Source: Chryseobacterium gallinarum (GTDB lineage: Bacteria > Bacteroidota > Bacteroidia > Flavobacteriales > Weeksellaceae). From it: 64,000 nucleotides of DNA. Location: NCBI RefSeq assembly GCF_001021975.1, contig NZ_CP009928.1, positions 1,674,001 to 1,738,000 of the forward strand, in the 5' to 3' direction. How positions within the stretch are numbered: the first letter of the stretch is position 1; the number at the start of each line of letters is the position of its first letter. The notes beneath the pieces were generated by a model. That model was not told where the DNA came from. It saw only the letters and a list, made by a program, of their open reading frames with translations, and ran no database searches. Below, piece by piece: positions 53,321-62,080 of this stretch. The translations under genes were made by a program, and so were the position numbers.

Positions 53321-55567
53321 ATGAAAACACTAGGGCAAAAAATACTGCTTCTGATTTTTTTTCTGGCTTTTATGATGGGATATGCCCAGATAAAGATATC
53401 CGGTAAGGTGATCTTTAAAAACAAAGGAATCAATGAAGTAAATGTTACCTTGAAAAATACCTACGATGGAGCTACTACGGATGCCCAGGGAAATTTTTCT
53501 TTCGAAACTGCGGAAAAGGGGACCCATATCCTGACATTTACCCATCCTAAATATGAAGAAGTTGAAAAAAGTATAAATATTGATAGCCAGGAGATTATAG
53601 TGAGTGTCCAGCTTAAAGAACAGATCAGCGAAATTGATGCAGTAGTGGTTTCTGCGGGCTCTATTGAAGCCAGTGACAGGAAAAGGGCAACCGCGTTGCT
53701 TACTCCCATTGATATTTATACAACCGCAGGCGCAGACGGACAGATTTCTTCAGCTTTAAATTATCTTCCCGGTGTACAAAAGGTTGGAGAATCGGAAGGG
53801 CTATTTATAAGAGGTGGCACGGCTACGGAATCTAAGATTTTTATGGACGGGAGTCTCATCAATAATTATTTTTCCAATTCAATACCGGGAATTGCGGGTA
53901 GGGACCAGTTTAATACCTCTCTTTTTAAAGGGAATATATTCTCAAGTGGCGGATATTCTGCATTATACGGGCAAGCCTTATCGGGAGCACTGATGCTGGA
54001 AAGTGTAGACCTTCCGGATCAAAGCTCATACAATTTCGGGGTTTCTCCTATTTTTTTAAGCGCGGGGTTTCAAAAGCTAGGGAACAATAAAAACTACTCT
54101 TATGGAGCTTCTGCGGGCTATTCTCTTTTAAGCCTGATGCAAAAAGTATTTAATTTCAATACTAATTTTATCAGTGCTCCGCAAGGCCTGAACAGTGATT
54201 TTAATTTTAGAATAAAAACCAAATCCGGAGGCTTTTTTAAATATTACGGGATGTACAACTCCAATACAATGGGAGTGAAAACGGAGAGTCTGGAATCCGG
54301 ATATGATTTCGCTTTAGTGAGATTAAAAGGACAGAATACTTATCACAATCTATCTTTCAGACAAAAATTTGGGAAATATCTGTTCAATGCGGGCACATCC
54401 TATGCCTATAACAGGTCAGACCTTAAATTTTCTACTGAAACCGACAATGTTGAATCGGGGCAGACAAGACTTTTAACAGACGGAAATTATATCAATTTCA
54501 AGGCCGTGCTGGAAAGAAGAATTAATAAAATAAGTGCGGTAAGGGGAGGTTTTGAACTGAATAATGCCGATGAGAAGTTAAGTTTTGAAGCAGTGAACAA
54601 GCATTATAAAGATTTGATTTCTTCTGCTTTTATAGAAACTGACCTGGGTTTCAGCAATGCCCTATCCGCAAAAATAGGAATAAGGGCAGAGAATTCATCT
54701 TTTTTGGATAAAAGTAATATTGCTCCACGTTTTGCTCTGGCTTACCGTTTTGCCAAGGATTGGACAACCAGTTTTGCTTATGGTCTTTTCTATCAAAACC
54801 CCGAGAGCAGATACATTAATGGACCTGCCTATCTTGGATTTCAAAAATCTCAGCACTATATTTTCCAGATCCAAAGGAGCTCAGAAGGCCGGAGCCTGCG
54901 TTTTGAGGCCTTTTACAAAAAATATGATGATCTGATTAAAACTTTTACGATAACCCCTGGAAAAGAACAGAATCAGCAGATCCTGACAGCATTCAGCAAT
55001 GATGGATATGGTTATGCCAAAGGCCTTGAATTGTTTTGGAGGGATAATAAAAAAACATTTGAAAATATAGATTACTGGATTACATACTCCTTCCTGGATT
55101 CGAAAAGGGATTTTCTGAATTATCCGATAAGCTTAAAACCCGGTTTTGCTGCTGAGCATACTCTTTCAGCCGTACTAAAGAGATTCATTCCCGAATGGAA
55201 AATGGGAGTAAATCTATCCTACACCTATGCCAAAGGACGTCCTTATTACGATATCGTTACTACGGTTGACAATGCAACCCCGGTTAATTATATCAGGAAT
55301 GAAGGACGTTTAAAGGATTATAATGCTCTCAATTTCAGTATCAATTATCTCCCGAATCTTGGTAAAAAGGGTGCTAAAGCGTTTACTGTATTTGTATTAA
55401 GTATTTCCAATATTTTAGGATCAAAGAATGTATATGGATATAATTTTTCTGTAGACGGATCCCGTAGTTCAGCCGTAGTTCCTCCGGTAAATACGTTTGT
55501 GTTTGTAGGAGCCTTTATCAGTTTTGGAGTAGATAAAACACAGGATGCTATCAATAATAATTTATAA
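53321..55567 (+). CDS. TonB-dependent receptor
   Basis: 748 residues from the ATG at 53321, which gives a signal peptide (MKTLGQKILLLIFFLAFMMGYAQ). A carboxypeptidase-regulatory-like domain (about 25-105, ISGKVIFKNKGINEVNVTL) comes next. Then a plug (about 115-225, DGQISSALNYLPGVQKVGESEGLFIRGG) and a 22-strand-type barrel to the end. It is an outer-membrane importer driven by TonB; substrate unknown. No SusD gene follows, so it is not a glycan utilisation pair. The small exported protein 48 bases downstream probably belongs to the same unit. Confidence 0.9.
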   Translation: MKTLGQKILLLIFFLAFMMGYAQIKISGKVIFKNKGINEVNVTLKNTYDGATTDAQGNFSFETAEKGTHILTFTHPKYEEVEKSINIDSQEIIVSVQLKEQISEIDAVVVSAGSIEASDRKRATALLTPIDIYTTAGADGQISSALNYLPGVQKVGESEGLFIRGGTATESKIFMDGSLINNYFSNSIPGIAGRDQFNTSLFKGNIFSSGGYSALYGQALSGALMLESVDLPDQSSYNFGVSPIFLSAGFQKLGNNKNYSYGASAGYSLLSLMQKVFNFNTNFISAPQGLNSDFNFRIKTKSGGFFKYYGMYNSNTMGVKTESLESGYDFALVRLKGQNTYHNLSFRQKFGKYLFNAGTSYAYNRSDLKFSTETDNVESGQTRLLTDGNYINFKAVLERRINKISAVRGGFELNNADEKLSFEAVNKHYKDLISSAFIETDLGFSNALSAKIGIRAENSSFLDKSNIAPRFALAYRFAKDWTTSFAYGLFYQNPESRYINGPAYLGFQKSQHYIFQIQRSSEGRSLRFEAFYKKYDDLIKTFTITPGKEQNQQILTAFSNDGYGYAKGLELFWRDNKKTFENIDYWITYSFLDSKRDFLNYPISLKPGFAAEHTLSAVLKRFIPEWKMGVNLSYTYAKGRPYYDIVTTVDNATPVNYIRNEGRLKDYNALNFSINYLPNLGKKGAKAFTVFVLSISNILGSKNVYGYNFSVDGSRSSAVVPPVNTFVFVGAFISFGVDKTQDAINNNL

Positions 55568-55615
55568 AAGCATAACTTCGATATTTATTATAACTAACTT
55601 TTAAAAAATTATATA

Positions 55616-56275
55616 ATGAAAAAATACATTTTAAGCTTTGCTTTAGTTCTGGTAAGCTTAACAGCTTTTGCACAGGCAGATTATGAAAAAGTTATGACGG
55701 AAAAAATTGCTAAAATCGAGACGTGCAAAACCCCGGAAGATTTTCAGGCCCTTGCCAATGATTTTCAGAGAATAGGAAGTAAGGAAAGCTCACAATGGCT
55801 TCCTGCATATTATGCAGCTTTTGCCTCCATTCAAAAAGGAAGAGTACTGATGAGAAACGGAAATATGCAGGAACTGGATGCCATAGCTGGTCAGGCGGAA
55901 AAGTATCTGGCTACAGCACAAAACCTTGCCGGAGCAGATAATGCGGAAATTCATTTGTTGCGTAAAATGGCTTTTTCCTTAAGAATGATGGTGAACCCAC
56001 AACAACGGTATATGACTGATGGGGTGAGAGCGGCGGAAGAACTCAATGTAGCTGAAAAACTGGATCCGGCTAATCCAAGGATTGCCCTGATTAAAGCAGA
56101 AGATACCTACTTTACCCCGGAACAGTATGGTGGAAGTAAAACAAAAGGAATAGAGCAATTTAAAACGGCATTAGCCAGGTTTAATTCCTATAAACCCAAA
56201 ACAGCTTTAGATCCCAATTGGGGTAAATCCGAAGCGGAATATTTTATAAGCCTTCCTGCAGAAAAAACTAAATAA
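55616..56275 (+). CDS. Exported TPR-like protein next to the TonB receptor
   Basis: 219 residues with a signal peptide (about 1-20, ending AFAQ). The mature part is helical with TPR-like spacing (AEKYLATAQNLAGADNAEIHLLRKMA and AEELNVAEKLDPANPRIALIKAE). Similar small periplasmic proteins occur beside Bacteroidota TonB receptors, but I do not recognise a named family. It ends in its own terminator, which closes the TonB unit and precedes the LytS-type kinase operon. Function unknown; a role with the receptor is inferred. Confidence 0.75.
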   Translation: MKKYILSFALVLVSLTAFAQADYEKVMTEKIAKIETCKTPEDFQALANDFQRIGSKESSQWLPAYYAAFASIQKGRVLMRNGNMQELDAIAGQAEKYLATAQNLAGADNAEIHLLRKMAFSLRMMVNPQQRYMTDGVRAAEELNVAEKLDPANPRIALIKAEDTYFTPEQYGGSKTKGIEQFKTALARFNSYKPKTALDPNWGKSEAEYFISLPAEKTK

Positions 56276-56282
56276 AAAAACC

Positions 56283-56308
56283 AGCCTTCATCCAGTGAAG
56301 GCTTTTTT
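56283..56308 (+). terminator. Terminator of the TonB receptor unit
   Basis: AGCCTTCA (56283-56290), TCCAG loop, TGAAGGCT (56296-56303), then TTTTT. Confidence 0.88.
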
Positions 56309-56309
56309 A

Positions 56310-56343
56310 TGCGGTTCGGTTATAAAAACCCGCCTTTCGGTAA
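56310..56343 (+). promoter_or_regulatory. Candidate LytTR site, kinase operon
   Basis: Two direct half-sites, TGCGGTTCGGTTA (56310-56322) and CGCCTTTCGGTAA (56331-56343), start 21 bp apart. That is the two-turn phasing of LytTR sites. The end is 30 bases before the -7 element, the same geometry as the pair at 59405. Confidence 0.65.
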
Positions 56344-56353
56344 GAAATAATTT

Positions 56354-56381
56354 TTGATACCTTTAATAAAAGCTAATTTTG
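56354..56381 (+). promoter_or_regulatory. Promoter of the sensor kinase operon
   Basis: TTG (56354-56356) and TAATTTTG (56374-56381) with 17 bases between, matching the Bacteroidota promoter form. The start codon follows 17 bases after the -7 element. Confidence 0.55.
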
Positions 56382-56398
56382 AGTTAAGAGAACACATC

Positions 56399-57715
56399 AT
56401 GAGACGTAAAAATATCATCATTTTACTTTGGATATCGCTGGGAACAACATTGTTTTTCTTTTTGTTTTTTAATCACGAAAAGACTTTCAGGGCTTTTATG
56501 ATAACCATGTTGCTTTCAGTGATGTACACCTTTGTATTGGGAGTAGGAAACGGAGTGATTAATGAGTTTCTCAACAAAAGATTTCCATGGTCTGAAGCAA
56601 CCCGGACAAGAGCCGTTTTGAGTATTGTTTCCATCATAATCGGGAATTTTATTCTGGTGTATTTCTGTAATTATATGAATTATGTTGTCATTCAGAAAAC
56701 TGCCACTGCAGAAGAATTTTTCTCACCGAAATATGGTTTTACCAATTGGTTTATGATCAATATTGCTCTTTTGATCACAGCGTTCCTTCATGCTAAAGGC
56801 TTTATGGAAGAACTAAGAAAAACCTCAAGGAAAGAAGTCGTGGAACAGAAGCTTATTGCCAAATCCGCGAATGCTCAGTTTGAAAGCTTAAAAAATCAGC
56901 TGGATCCCCATTTCCTTTTTAATTCTCTGAATGTTCTGAGCGCTCTGATTGATGAGAACCCGGGAAAAGCACAAAAGTTTACTGCTTCGATGTCAAAAAT
57001 TTACCGGTATGTACTTGAACAAAAAGATAAAGAGCTGGTAACCGTAGAGGATGAAATCGAATTTGCAAAAACTTATTGTGACCTCTTAAAAACAAGATTT
57101 GAAGACAGTGTAGATTTTGTTTTTGAAATACGCCAGGAAGACCTCCGGAGGTACGTAGTGCCCCTGTCTCTGCAACTGCTGCTGGAAAACTGTATTAAAC
57201 ATAACTTTGCAACATCTTCAAAACCCCTGATCATTAGAATCTTTTCGGAAAATGATACGCTTTGTATAGAAAACAACCTTCAGGTAAGAGAGCAGATCAA
57301 AGAAAGTTCAGGCATTGGACTTGCCAATATTGTACAGCGTTATTCCCTGCTTACCAAAAAAAATGTATTCATTGAAAAGTCTGAAGACTATTTTAAAGTA
57401 AAACTTCCGGTGCTTTCCAATAAACCTAATATAGTCAGCATTAAACCTGAAAATGAAGACCTGGCGTATGAAAGAGCAAAAAAGCGTGTGAAAGAACTTA
57501 AAAGCTTTTATGGAAACCTTACGTCTTATTGTATTGTTATTCCTTTTCTGATTATTATTAACCTTCTTACCAACCCAAAACATATCTGGTTCTATTTTCC
57601 GATGTTCGGCTGGGGAATAGGAGTGATCGCTCACGGAGTCAGTGTCTTTGCTATAGGAAAAAATTGGGAGGACAGGAAGATCAGAGAAATTCTTGAAAAA
57701 CAAAGTAAACGATAA
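56399..57715 (+). CDS. LytS/YehU-type sensor histidine kinase with a C-terminal 2TM domain
   Basis: 438 residues from the ATG at 56399. Four N-terminal transmembrane helices (about 7-25, 33-52, 75-95, 118-135) are followed by a coiled segment. The LytS-type kinase core has the phospho-acceptor His in QLDPHFLFNSLN near 172, and an ATPase N-box PLSLQLLLENCIKHNF near 265 with the G-box SSGIGLANIVQRY. Residues about 345-438 are a 2TM domain (YERAKKRVKELKSFYGNLTSYCIVIPF...) like the two small proteins nearby. It should phosphorylate the LytTR regulator at 60158-60901. Confidence 0.88.
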   Translation: MRRKNIIILLWISLGTTLFFFLFFNHEKTFRAFMITMLLSVMYTFVLGVGNGVINEFLNKRFPWSEATRTRAVLSIVSIIIGNFILVYFCNYMNYVVIQKTATAEEFFSPKYGFTNWFMINIALLITAFLHAKGFMEELRKTSRKEVVEQKLIAKSANAQFESLKNQLDPHFLFNSLNVLSALIDENPGKAQKFTASMSKIYRYVLEQKDKELVTVEDEIEFAKTYCDLLKTRFEDSVDFVFEIRQEDLRRYVVPLSLQLLLENCIKHNFATSSKPLIIRIFSENDTLCIENNLQVREQIKESSGIGLANIVQRYSLLTKKNVFIEKSEDYFKVKLPVLSNKPNIVSIKPENEDLAYERAKKRVKELKSFYGNLTSYCIVIPFLIIINLLTNPKHIWFYFPMFGWGIGVIAHGVSVFAIGKNWEDRKIREILEKQSKR

Positions 57716-57719
57716 AACT

Positions 57720-58031
57720 ATGAGAAATTTAAGTGAAAACGATATCCGCTACCAGGAAGCAAAAAGAATGGTGAAAAGAATCAAAGGGTTTTATATGTCT
57801 GCTTTTATTTATGTAGCAGTAAATATATTCCTCCTGTTTCTTAATTATGAAGGCTTGAAACCCGGGGAAAGCATTTGGCATATAGAGTATTTTATTGTTC
57901 CGGTTGTTTGGGGAGCTATCCAGATCTTCTACGGATTTACCGTTTTTTTTCCGGGATTCTTTCTGGGAAAGAACTGGGAAGATAAAAAAATTAATGAGTT
58001 GATTGATAAATATGAAGATAGGGTGAAATAA
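57720..58031 (+). CDS. 2TM domain protein
   Basis: 103 residues from the ATG at 57720, four bases after the kinase stop. YQEAKRMVKRIKGFYMSAFIYVAVNIFLLFLN opens the 2TM domain; the second helix pair-end carries AIQIFYGFTVFFPG and FFLGKNWEDKKINELIDK. The arrangement is two helices with a basic N-terminal amphipathic segment and a charged C-terminal helix. The same layout closes the kinase, suggesting duplication and direct interaction in the membrane. Molecular role of 2TM domains is unknown. Confidence 0.85.
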   Translation: MRNLSENDIRYQEAKRMVKRIKGFYMSAFIYVAVNIFLLFLNYEGLKPGESIWHIEYFIVPVVWGAIQIFYGFTVFFPGFFLGKNWEDKKINELIDKYEDRVK

Positions 58032-58079
58032 GAAGGAAAGCATACAAGGTAATACACCATTAATAATAAATATAATCCA

Positions 58080-58649
58080 ATGAATGTGCTCCAGGTTTTA
58101 TTTGCAGTTTCTATGGCCGTTTGGTTTGTCAGTGAATTTTTATACAAAAATATACTGAAGTCCGGCAAGGAAGATAAAAAAGATAAAGACAAATCCACTC
58201 TTAATATTTTATGGTTTGCTATTCCTTTTTCCATCCTGGGAGCCGTGCTGGTTTCCCACCTGACCACACTGCCGATTGCCGGTGGAAGCTGGATTTATTA
58301 TGCAGGAGAAGGGTTTGTTCTTATCGGTATTATTTTCAGATTTATCATTATCAGGTCTCTTGGGAAATATTTTACAGTGGATGTTACCATTAAACAGGGC
58401 CATAAAATTAAAAAAGGAGGATTTTATAAATACATACGGCATCCTTCTTATACTTTTTCCCTGCTGACATCTCTTGGGCTTGGCTTATATCTGAATAATT
58501 GGCTGTCAATGGCTTTCGCGGTTATTCCCCCGTTCCTTGCTTTTACACACAGGATCAACATTGAAGAACAGGCTCTGATAGAACAATTTGGAGATGAATA
58601 TATTCAATACAGAAAGAATACAAAGAAACTGATTCCGTTTATCTATTAG
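58080..58649 (+). CDS. ICMT-family membrane methyltransferase-like protein (copy 1)
   Basis: 189 residues with about five transmembrane helices. The C-terminal signature GGFYKYIRHPSYTFSLL near 119 and QFGDEYIQYRKNTKKLIPFIY at the end match the isoprenylcysteine carboxyl methyltransferase/PEMT superfamily. Bacteria do not make prenylated CaaX proteins, so the substrate is more likely a lipid or small molecule. It is 48 bases downstream of the 2TM gene and a tandem paralogue (same length) follows. Membership in the LytTR-linked unit is inferred. Confidence 0.85.
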   Translation: MNVLQVLFAVSMAVWFVSEFLYKNILKSGKEDKKDKDKSTLNILWFAIPFSILGAVLVSHLTTLPIAGGSWIYYAGEGFVLIGIIFRFIIIRSLGKYFTVDVTIKQGHKIKKGGFYKYIRHPSYTFSLLTSLGLGLYLNNWLSMAFAVIPPFLAFTHRINIEEQALIEQFGDEYIQYRKNTKKLIPFIY

Positions 58650-58761
58650 TTTAGATCCCGTCTTCTGTTGATATATTACGATTTTGAAATAAATGAATTT
58701 TTAAATATAAATGATTATTTGTATTGATTGGTTAATTTTAAAAAACCAAAAACTGCAAATA

Positions 58762-59331
58762 ATGAAAACCTTAGACATCGTTATCTACACAGGGATTATT
58801 GTCTGGTCCCTGATCGAATATTATTACCTCAGGTTCCGGCGTTCCGGAAACGGAGATCAAAAAGTAACAGATAAAATAGGTCTTCAAAGGCTTTGGATTA
58901 TTGCCTGTTTCACACGAATAAATCCGGTATTGATTTCAATACTTATAAAACTTCCTATTAGTGACATCATTGAATTCAGATATTTCGGGCTGGCAGTGTT
59001 TATAGGTGGAGTTTTACTAAGAGCATTGGCTATAAGAAATCTTGGAAACTTTTTCACGATGGATCTTACCATTAAAAAGGATCATCTGCTGATAACAAAC
59101 GGAGTATACAGATACGTCAGGCACCCTTCTTATACGGCAATGCTTATCGGTCTTATAGGAATTGGTCTGGCTTTAAATAATTGGTTATCACTCTTAATAG
59201 GCCCTCTTGTATTTTTTCTGGCCTTTGAAAGGAGGATCGCAGATGAAGAGAGAGGTTTGATAGGAAGGTTTGGAAATGAGTATATCCAATATCAAAAAAG
59301 GACTAAAAAATGGATTCCTTTTATATATTAG
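58762..59331 (+). CDS. ICMT-family membrane methyltransferase-like protein (copy 2)
   Basis: 189 residues from the ATG at 58762; the longer frame from 58711 adds a poor N-terminus. Tandem paralogue of the preceding gene with the same motif set: NGVYRYVRHPSYTAMLIGLIG near 112 and GRFGNEYIQYQKRTKKWIPFIY at the end. Both copies keep the SAM-binding RHPSY region and the closing Glu/Tyr pattern, so both could be active. 111 bases separate the copies and hold no clear promoter. Confidence 0.85.
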   Translation: MKTLDIVIYTGIIVWSLIEYYYLRFRRSGNGDQKVTDKIGLQRLWIIACFTRINPVLISILIKLPISDIIEFRYFGLAVFIGGVLLRALAIRNLGNFFTMDLTIKKDHLLITNGVYRYVRHPSYTAMLIGLIGIGLALNNWLSLLIGPLVFFLAFERRIADEERGLIGRFGNEYIQYQKRTKKWIPFIY

Positions 59332-59404
59332 TTAACATAAGAGATACCAGGAACAGGATAATGGGTTATTTTTTTTAAGAATTGTTTCAGTAATTCCAGA
59401 TTTT

Positions 59405-59438
59405 TACCATTCGGGAAAAAAAATCTACCGTTCGGTAA
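59405..59438 (+). promoter_or_regulatory. Candidate LytTR site, 2TM/regulator operon
   Basis: Direct half-sites TACCATTCGGGAA (59405-59417) and TACCGTTCGGTAA (59426-59438), 21 bp apart. They closely match each other and the pair at 56310, and end 31 bases before the -7 element. Confidence 0.7.
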
Positions 59439-59445
59439 CATAAAG

Positions 59446-59477
59446 TTGATGTAAGGCTATTATACAGCCTACCTTTG
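59446..59477 (+). promoter_or_regulatory. Promoter of the 2TM/LytTR operon
   Basis: TTG (59446-59448), 21 bases, then TACCTTTG (59470-59477), a good TAnnTTTG match. The start codon is at 59518. Confidence 0.65.
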
Positions 59478-59517
59478 AATCAGGAAAAAACAGCAATAAC
59501 CTTTAAAACATTACATT

Positions 59518-59823
59518 ATGGAAATTTTATCAAATAAAGAAACTGCTTCCTATGAAAGAGCAGCAAAAAAAGTAAAAGAATTGAAGAAGTTCTACGAAAA
59601 CCTTACTTCTTTTTGTATTGTTATTCCCTTTCTGGCCTTTCTGAATCTTATGACTACAACCGGATATTTATGGTTCCTATGGCCGATGTTGGGCTGGGGT
59701 ATCGGGATAGCATTTCATGCTGTCAGTGTTTTCGGAATTGGAAAAAGCTGGGAAGAAAAAAAGATCAGGGAACTGATGGAAGAAGAAAAAGAAAAACCTT
59801 ATTATAACTTTAAAAAACCTTAG
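59518..59823 (+). CDS. 2TM domain protein
   Basis: 101 residues. TASYERAAKKVKELKKFYENLTSFCIVIPFLAFLNLM and the second half (WFLWPMLGWGIGIAFHAVSVFGIGKSWEEKKIRELM) closely resemble the C-terminal domain of the sensor kinase at 56399-57715, which points to a duplicated and separated copy. Two transmembrane helices with charged ends. It is the first gene after the second LytTR-type site and lies three bases before another 2TM gene. Confidence 0.87.
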   Translation: MEILSNKETASYERAAKKVKELKKFYENLTSFCIVIPFLAFLNLMTTTGYLWFLWPMLGWGIGIAFHAVSVFGIGKSWEEKKIRELMEEEKEKPYYNFKKP

Positions 59824-59826
59824 ATC

Positions 59827-60090
59827 ATGGATTACGATACTGCATACGGCAAAGTTCAGCAATTGAAAAAATTCTATAAAAACCTTGTATGGTTCGGCAT
59901 TGTCACAGCAATTATCATTGGTAATAATTGGCTAGATAACGGGTTTCATCACAGGTTTTTCGGGGGACGTCTTTTGCTTGCCATTTGGGCGATTATTCTT
60001 ATCATTAAAGCATTTTCTCTTTTTGTTTTAGATGACAAATGGGAAAAGGAAATCTTAGAAAAGGAACTTAAAAAACAAAAGAGCCTGTAG
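59827..60090 (+). CDS. Short 2TM domain protein
   Basis: 87 residues, a more diverged 2TM unit: YDTAYGKVQQLKKFYKNLVWFGIVTAIIIGNN, then LLLAIWAIILIIKAFSLFVLDDKWEKEILEKELKKQ. Two transmembrane helices and the Lys/Glu-rich C-terminal helix are present. Three-base gap to the previous gene and 67 bases to the LytTR regulator place it in the regulator operon. Function unknown. Confidence 0.8.
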   Translation: MDYDTAYGKVQQLKKFYKNLVWFGIVTAIIIGNNWLDNGFHHRFFGGRLLLAIWAIILIIKAFSLFVLDDKWEKEILEKELKKQKSL

Positions 60091-60157
60091 ATTTTTAAAC
60101 CCGGAGTCTTTTAGTTACCTTTATTTTCTTAAAATCTGAAAACCAAAGCCATAGAGA

Positions 60158-60901
60158 ATGATCAAAACAGTGATTATTGAAGACGAGAAGCCAGCTTCAA
60201 GGAAATTAGAGAGGATGTTAAGTAACTTTCCTGAAATAGAGGTGGTTGCTAAAATAGAATCAGTGGAAGAAGGGGTAACCTGGTTTTCTGAAAATGAACA
60301 TCCCCAGCTTATCTTTTCAGACATTGTTCTGGGAGACGGGCTTTCATTTGATATCTTTGAAAAAGTTCCCACCAAAGGTTTCATTATCTATACGACAGCG
60401 TTTGATCAGTATACCTTAAAAGCATTTAAATTAAACAGTATCGACTATCTTCTGAAACCAATTCTTGAAGAGGATCTTGCCGGTGCTGTTGAAAAATTTA
60501 AATCCTTTATTCCGGCTAATCATGATATGGGATCCCGGGATATCAAGCAGCTGATCAGAAAAGAAAAATCCATCCTTTCAAGAATCCTGGTAAAAATCGG
60601 ATACAATCTGAAAATTGTTCAGACACACGAAGTAAGCTGCTTTTTCAGTGAAAACAAGATTGTTTATCTTCAGACGGAAGAGCGGGTATATCCTTCAGAT
60701 TTCACATTGGAAGAGCTTGAAGATATTCTGGAAGATAAAAAATTTTTTCGTGTCAACAGACAGTTTATTATCAATTCTGACTATATAAAAAACATTCATA
60801 CATCACCTTATTATAAAGTGGATCTCAGTTTTCAGCCCCAGGAAGAAATTACAGTAAGCAGGGATCGCGTTAAAGACTTTAAAGACTGGTTGATAAGTTA
60901 A
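60158..60901 (+). CDS. LytTR-family response regulator
   Basis: 247 residues. The receiver domain (1-120) has the acidic pocket IIEDEKPASRKL near 6, the phospho-acceptor Asp in QLIFSDIVLGDG near 52, and a Lys in IDYLLKPILEEDL near 105. The LytTR DNA-binding domain (about 140-247) ends with FFRVNRQFIINSDYIKNI and ITVSRDRVKDFKDWL. It is the natural partner of the LytS-type kinase encoded 3.8 kb upstream. LytTR domains bind paired repeats two turns apart, as found before both promoters of this cluster. Confidence 0.93.
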   Translation: MIKTVIIEDEKPASRKLERMLSNFPEIEVVAKIESVEEGVTWFSENEHPQLIFSDIVLGDGLSFDIFEKVPTKGFIIYTTAFDQYTLKAFKLNSIDYLLKPILEEDLAGAVEKFKSFIPANHDMGSRDIKQLIRKEKSILSRILVKIGYNLKIVQTHEVSCFFSENKIVYLQTEERVYPSDFTLEELEDILEDKKFFRVNRQFIINSDYIKNIHTSPYYKVDLSFQPQEEITVSRDRVKDFKDWLIS

Positions 60902-61065
60902 TTGTCATCAATTATAAAATATAACCAATGGACCTCATGCTTCTTATTTTAAAATTATTTCTTTTCCTTTTTTATTACTGACGGATAGATTAACGGCTGT
61001 AGAATTGTTTTTCATCTCCTCCTTCCCGTAATCAAAACGGATTTATATGAAAATACTGTTTACAG

Positions 61066-61962
61066 CTACCTGTAATCAATTCTATTAGTCTCAGTGTCTT
61101 CGAGCTGTTTTACAATAGACTCCGGAATTTCATCACTGTTTATCGGAAAGCTGATGGAATCTGAAATAAAATTTTTTCTGTCTGCTTTTTGAAAAATCTC
61201 AAATAAAGCTATAGGTTCCTGGTTAAAGCTGATGCAGGTGCTTATAAAGTGGAGCTCATGGAGCTTATATTCCGGATTTTTGAGCTTTTCTTTACTATCT
61301 TTGATCCGAGAGATAAAATGTCTCTGCCGGATGAAGGTATTGCTGTTCATAATGATAAAGATATAATCCGAATAAGCCGTTACTTTACCAAAATATTTAT
61401 GGTGATCACCGCCGCTTCTTTCTATAAAAAACTCTCCTGTAGTTTCAGATTTATAAATTTCCATCGCAGAACGCCAGATGCGGTCTTCTTTTTCCTGTAA
61501 AGGATTTTCAGGAAGATTTCTGTTATAAGAATACCAGCATCCCACCAGATGATCTAAAAGAGCCGTGTTTGAGCTCACGTTATTCATATCAATTCTGAGA
61601 TCGTTGAAGTTGAAGGATTCTGTATTGGAATTTATAAAATCAATATACCCTGAATAGCCCAGGACTTTTACAATCAGGCTTAATTTGGCCAGATTAGGTT
61701 TGCTTATTATAGAATATTCATTATTACGGTACTTTTTTAGTTTATTGATAACAAGATGCTCATAAAGGTAGTTCGAGCCCAGGAGCTCGGGTTCTTTTTT
61801 TATTCCTTTTTCTGAATGATCATTAATAATCAGATCATTGAGTTCCGTGCAGATGTATGACCATTCGGTTTTTGAGACATCTTCCCAGCTATTTTTCTTT
61901 AAAAACTGCCTGCTTAGAAAGTTCATAAGCTTCTCAAGATGAAGGATATCCTCTTTTCTCAT
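61066..61962 (-). CDS. Uncharacterised protein
   Basis: 298 residues, no signal peptide and no transmembrane segment, so cytoplasmic. I do not recognise a domain. It is rich in Asn, Ser, Ile and charged residues, with a helical N-terminal third (MRKEDILHLEKLMNFLSRQFLKK) and a mixed C-terminal part with FFIERSGGDHHKYFGKV near 178. It is the only minus-strand gene in 52.5-63.2 kb and stands alone. The spacer 60902-61065 shows no terminator of note. An ordinary gene of narrow distribution is the simplest reading. Confidence 0.65.
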   Translation of the reverse strand: MRKEDILHLEKLMNFLSRQFLKKNSWEDVSKTEWSYICTELNDLIINDHSEKGIKKEPELLGSNYLYEHLVINKLKKYRNNEYSIISKPNLAKLSLIVKVLGYSGYIDFINSNTESFNFNDLRIDMNNVSSNTALLDHLVGCWYSYNRNLPENPLQEKEDRIWRSAMEIYKSETTGEFFIERSGGDHHKYFGKVTAYSDYIFIIMNSNTFIRQRHFISRIKDSKEKLKNPEYKLHELHFISTCISFNQEPIALFEIFQKADRKNFISDSISFPINSDEIPESIVKQLEDTETNRIDYR

Positions 61963-62080
61963 TTCTTTATTTTTTATTGTAAGACGAATTTAAGGCTTTT
62001 ATACATCCGGATAAGATATTTGTAAGGTTTTTATATTCTGATTTCAAAAGATATTTGAGTAGAAAATAAATGGTAACACA

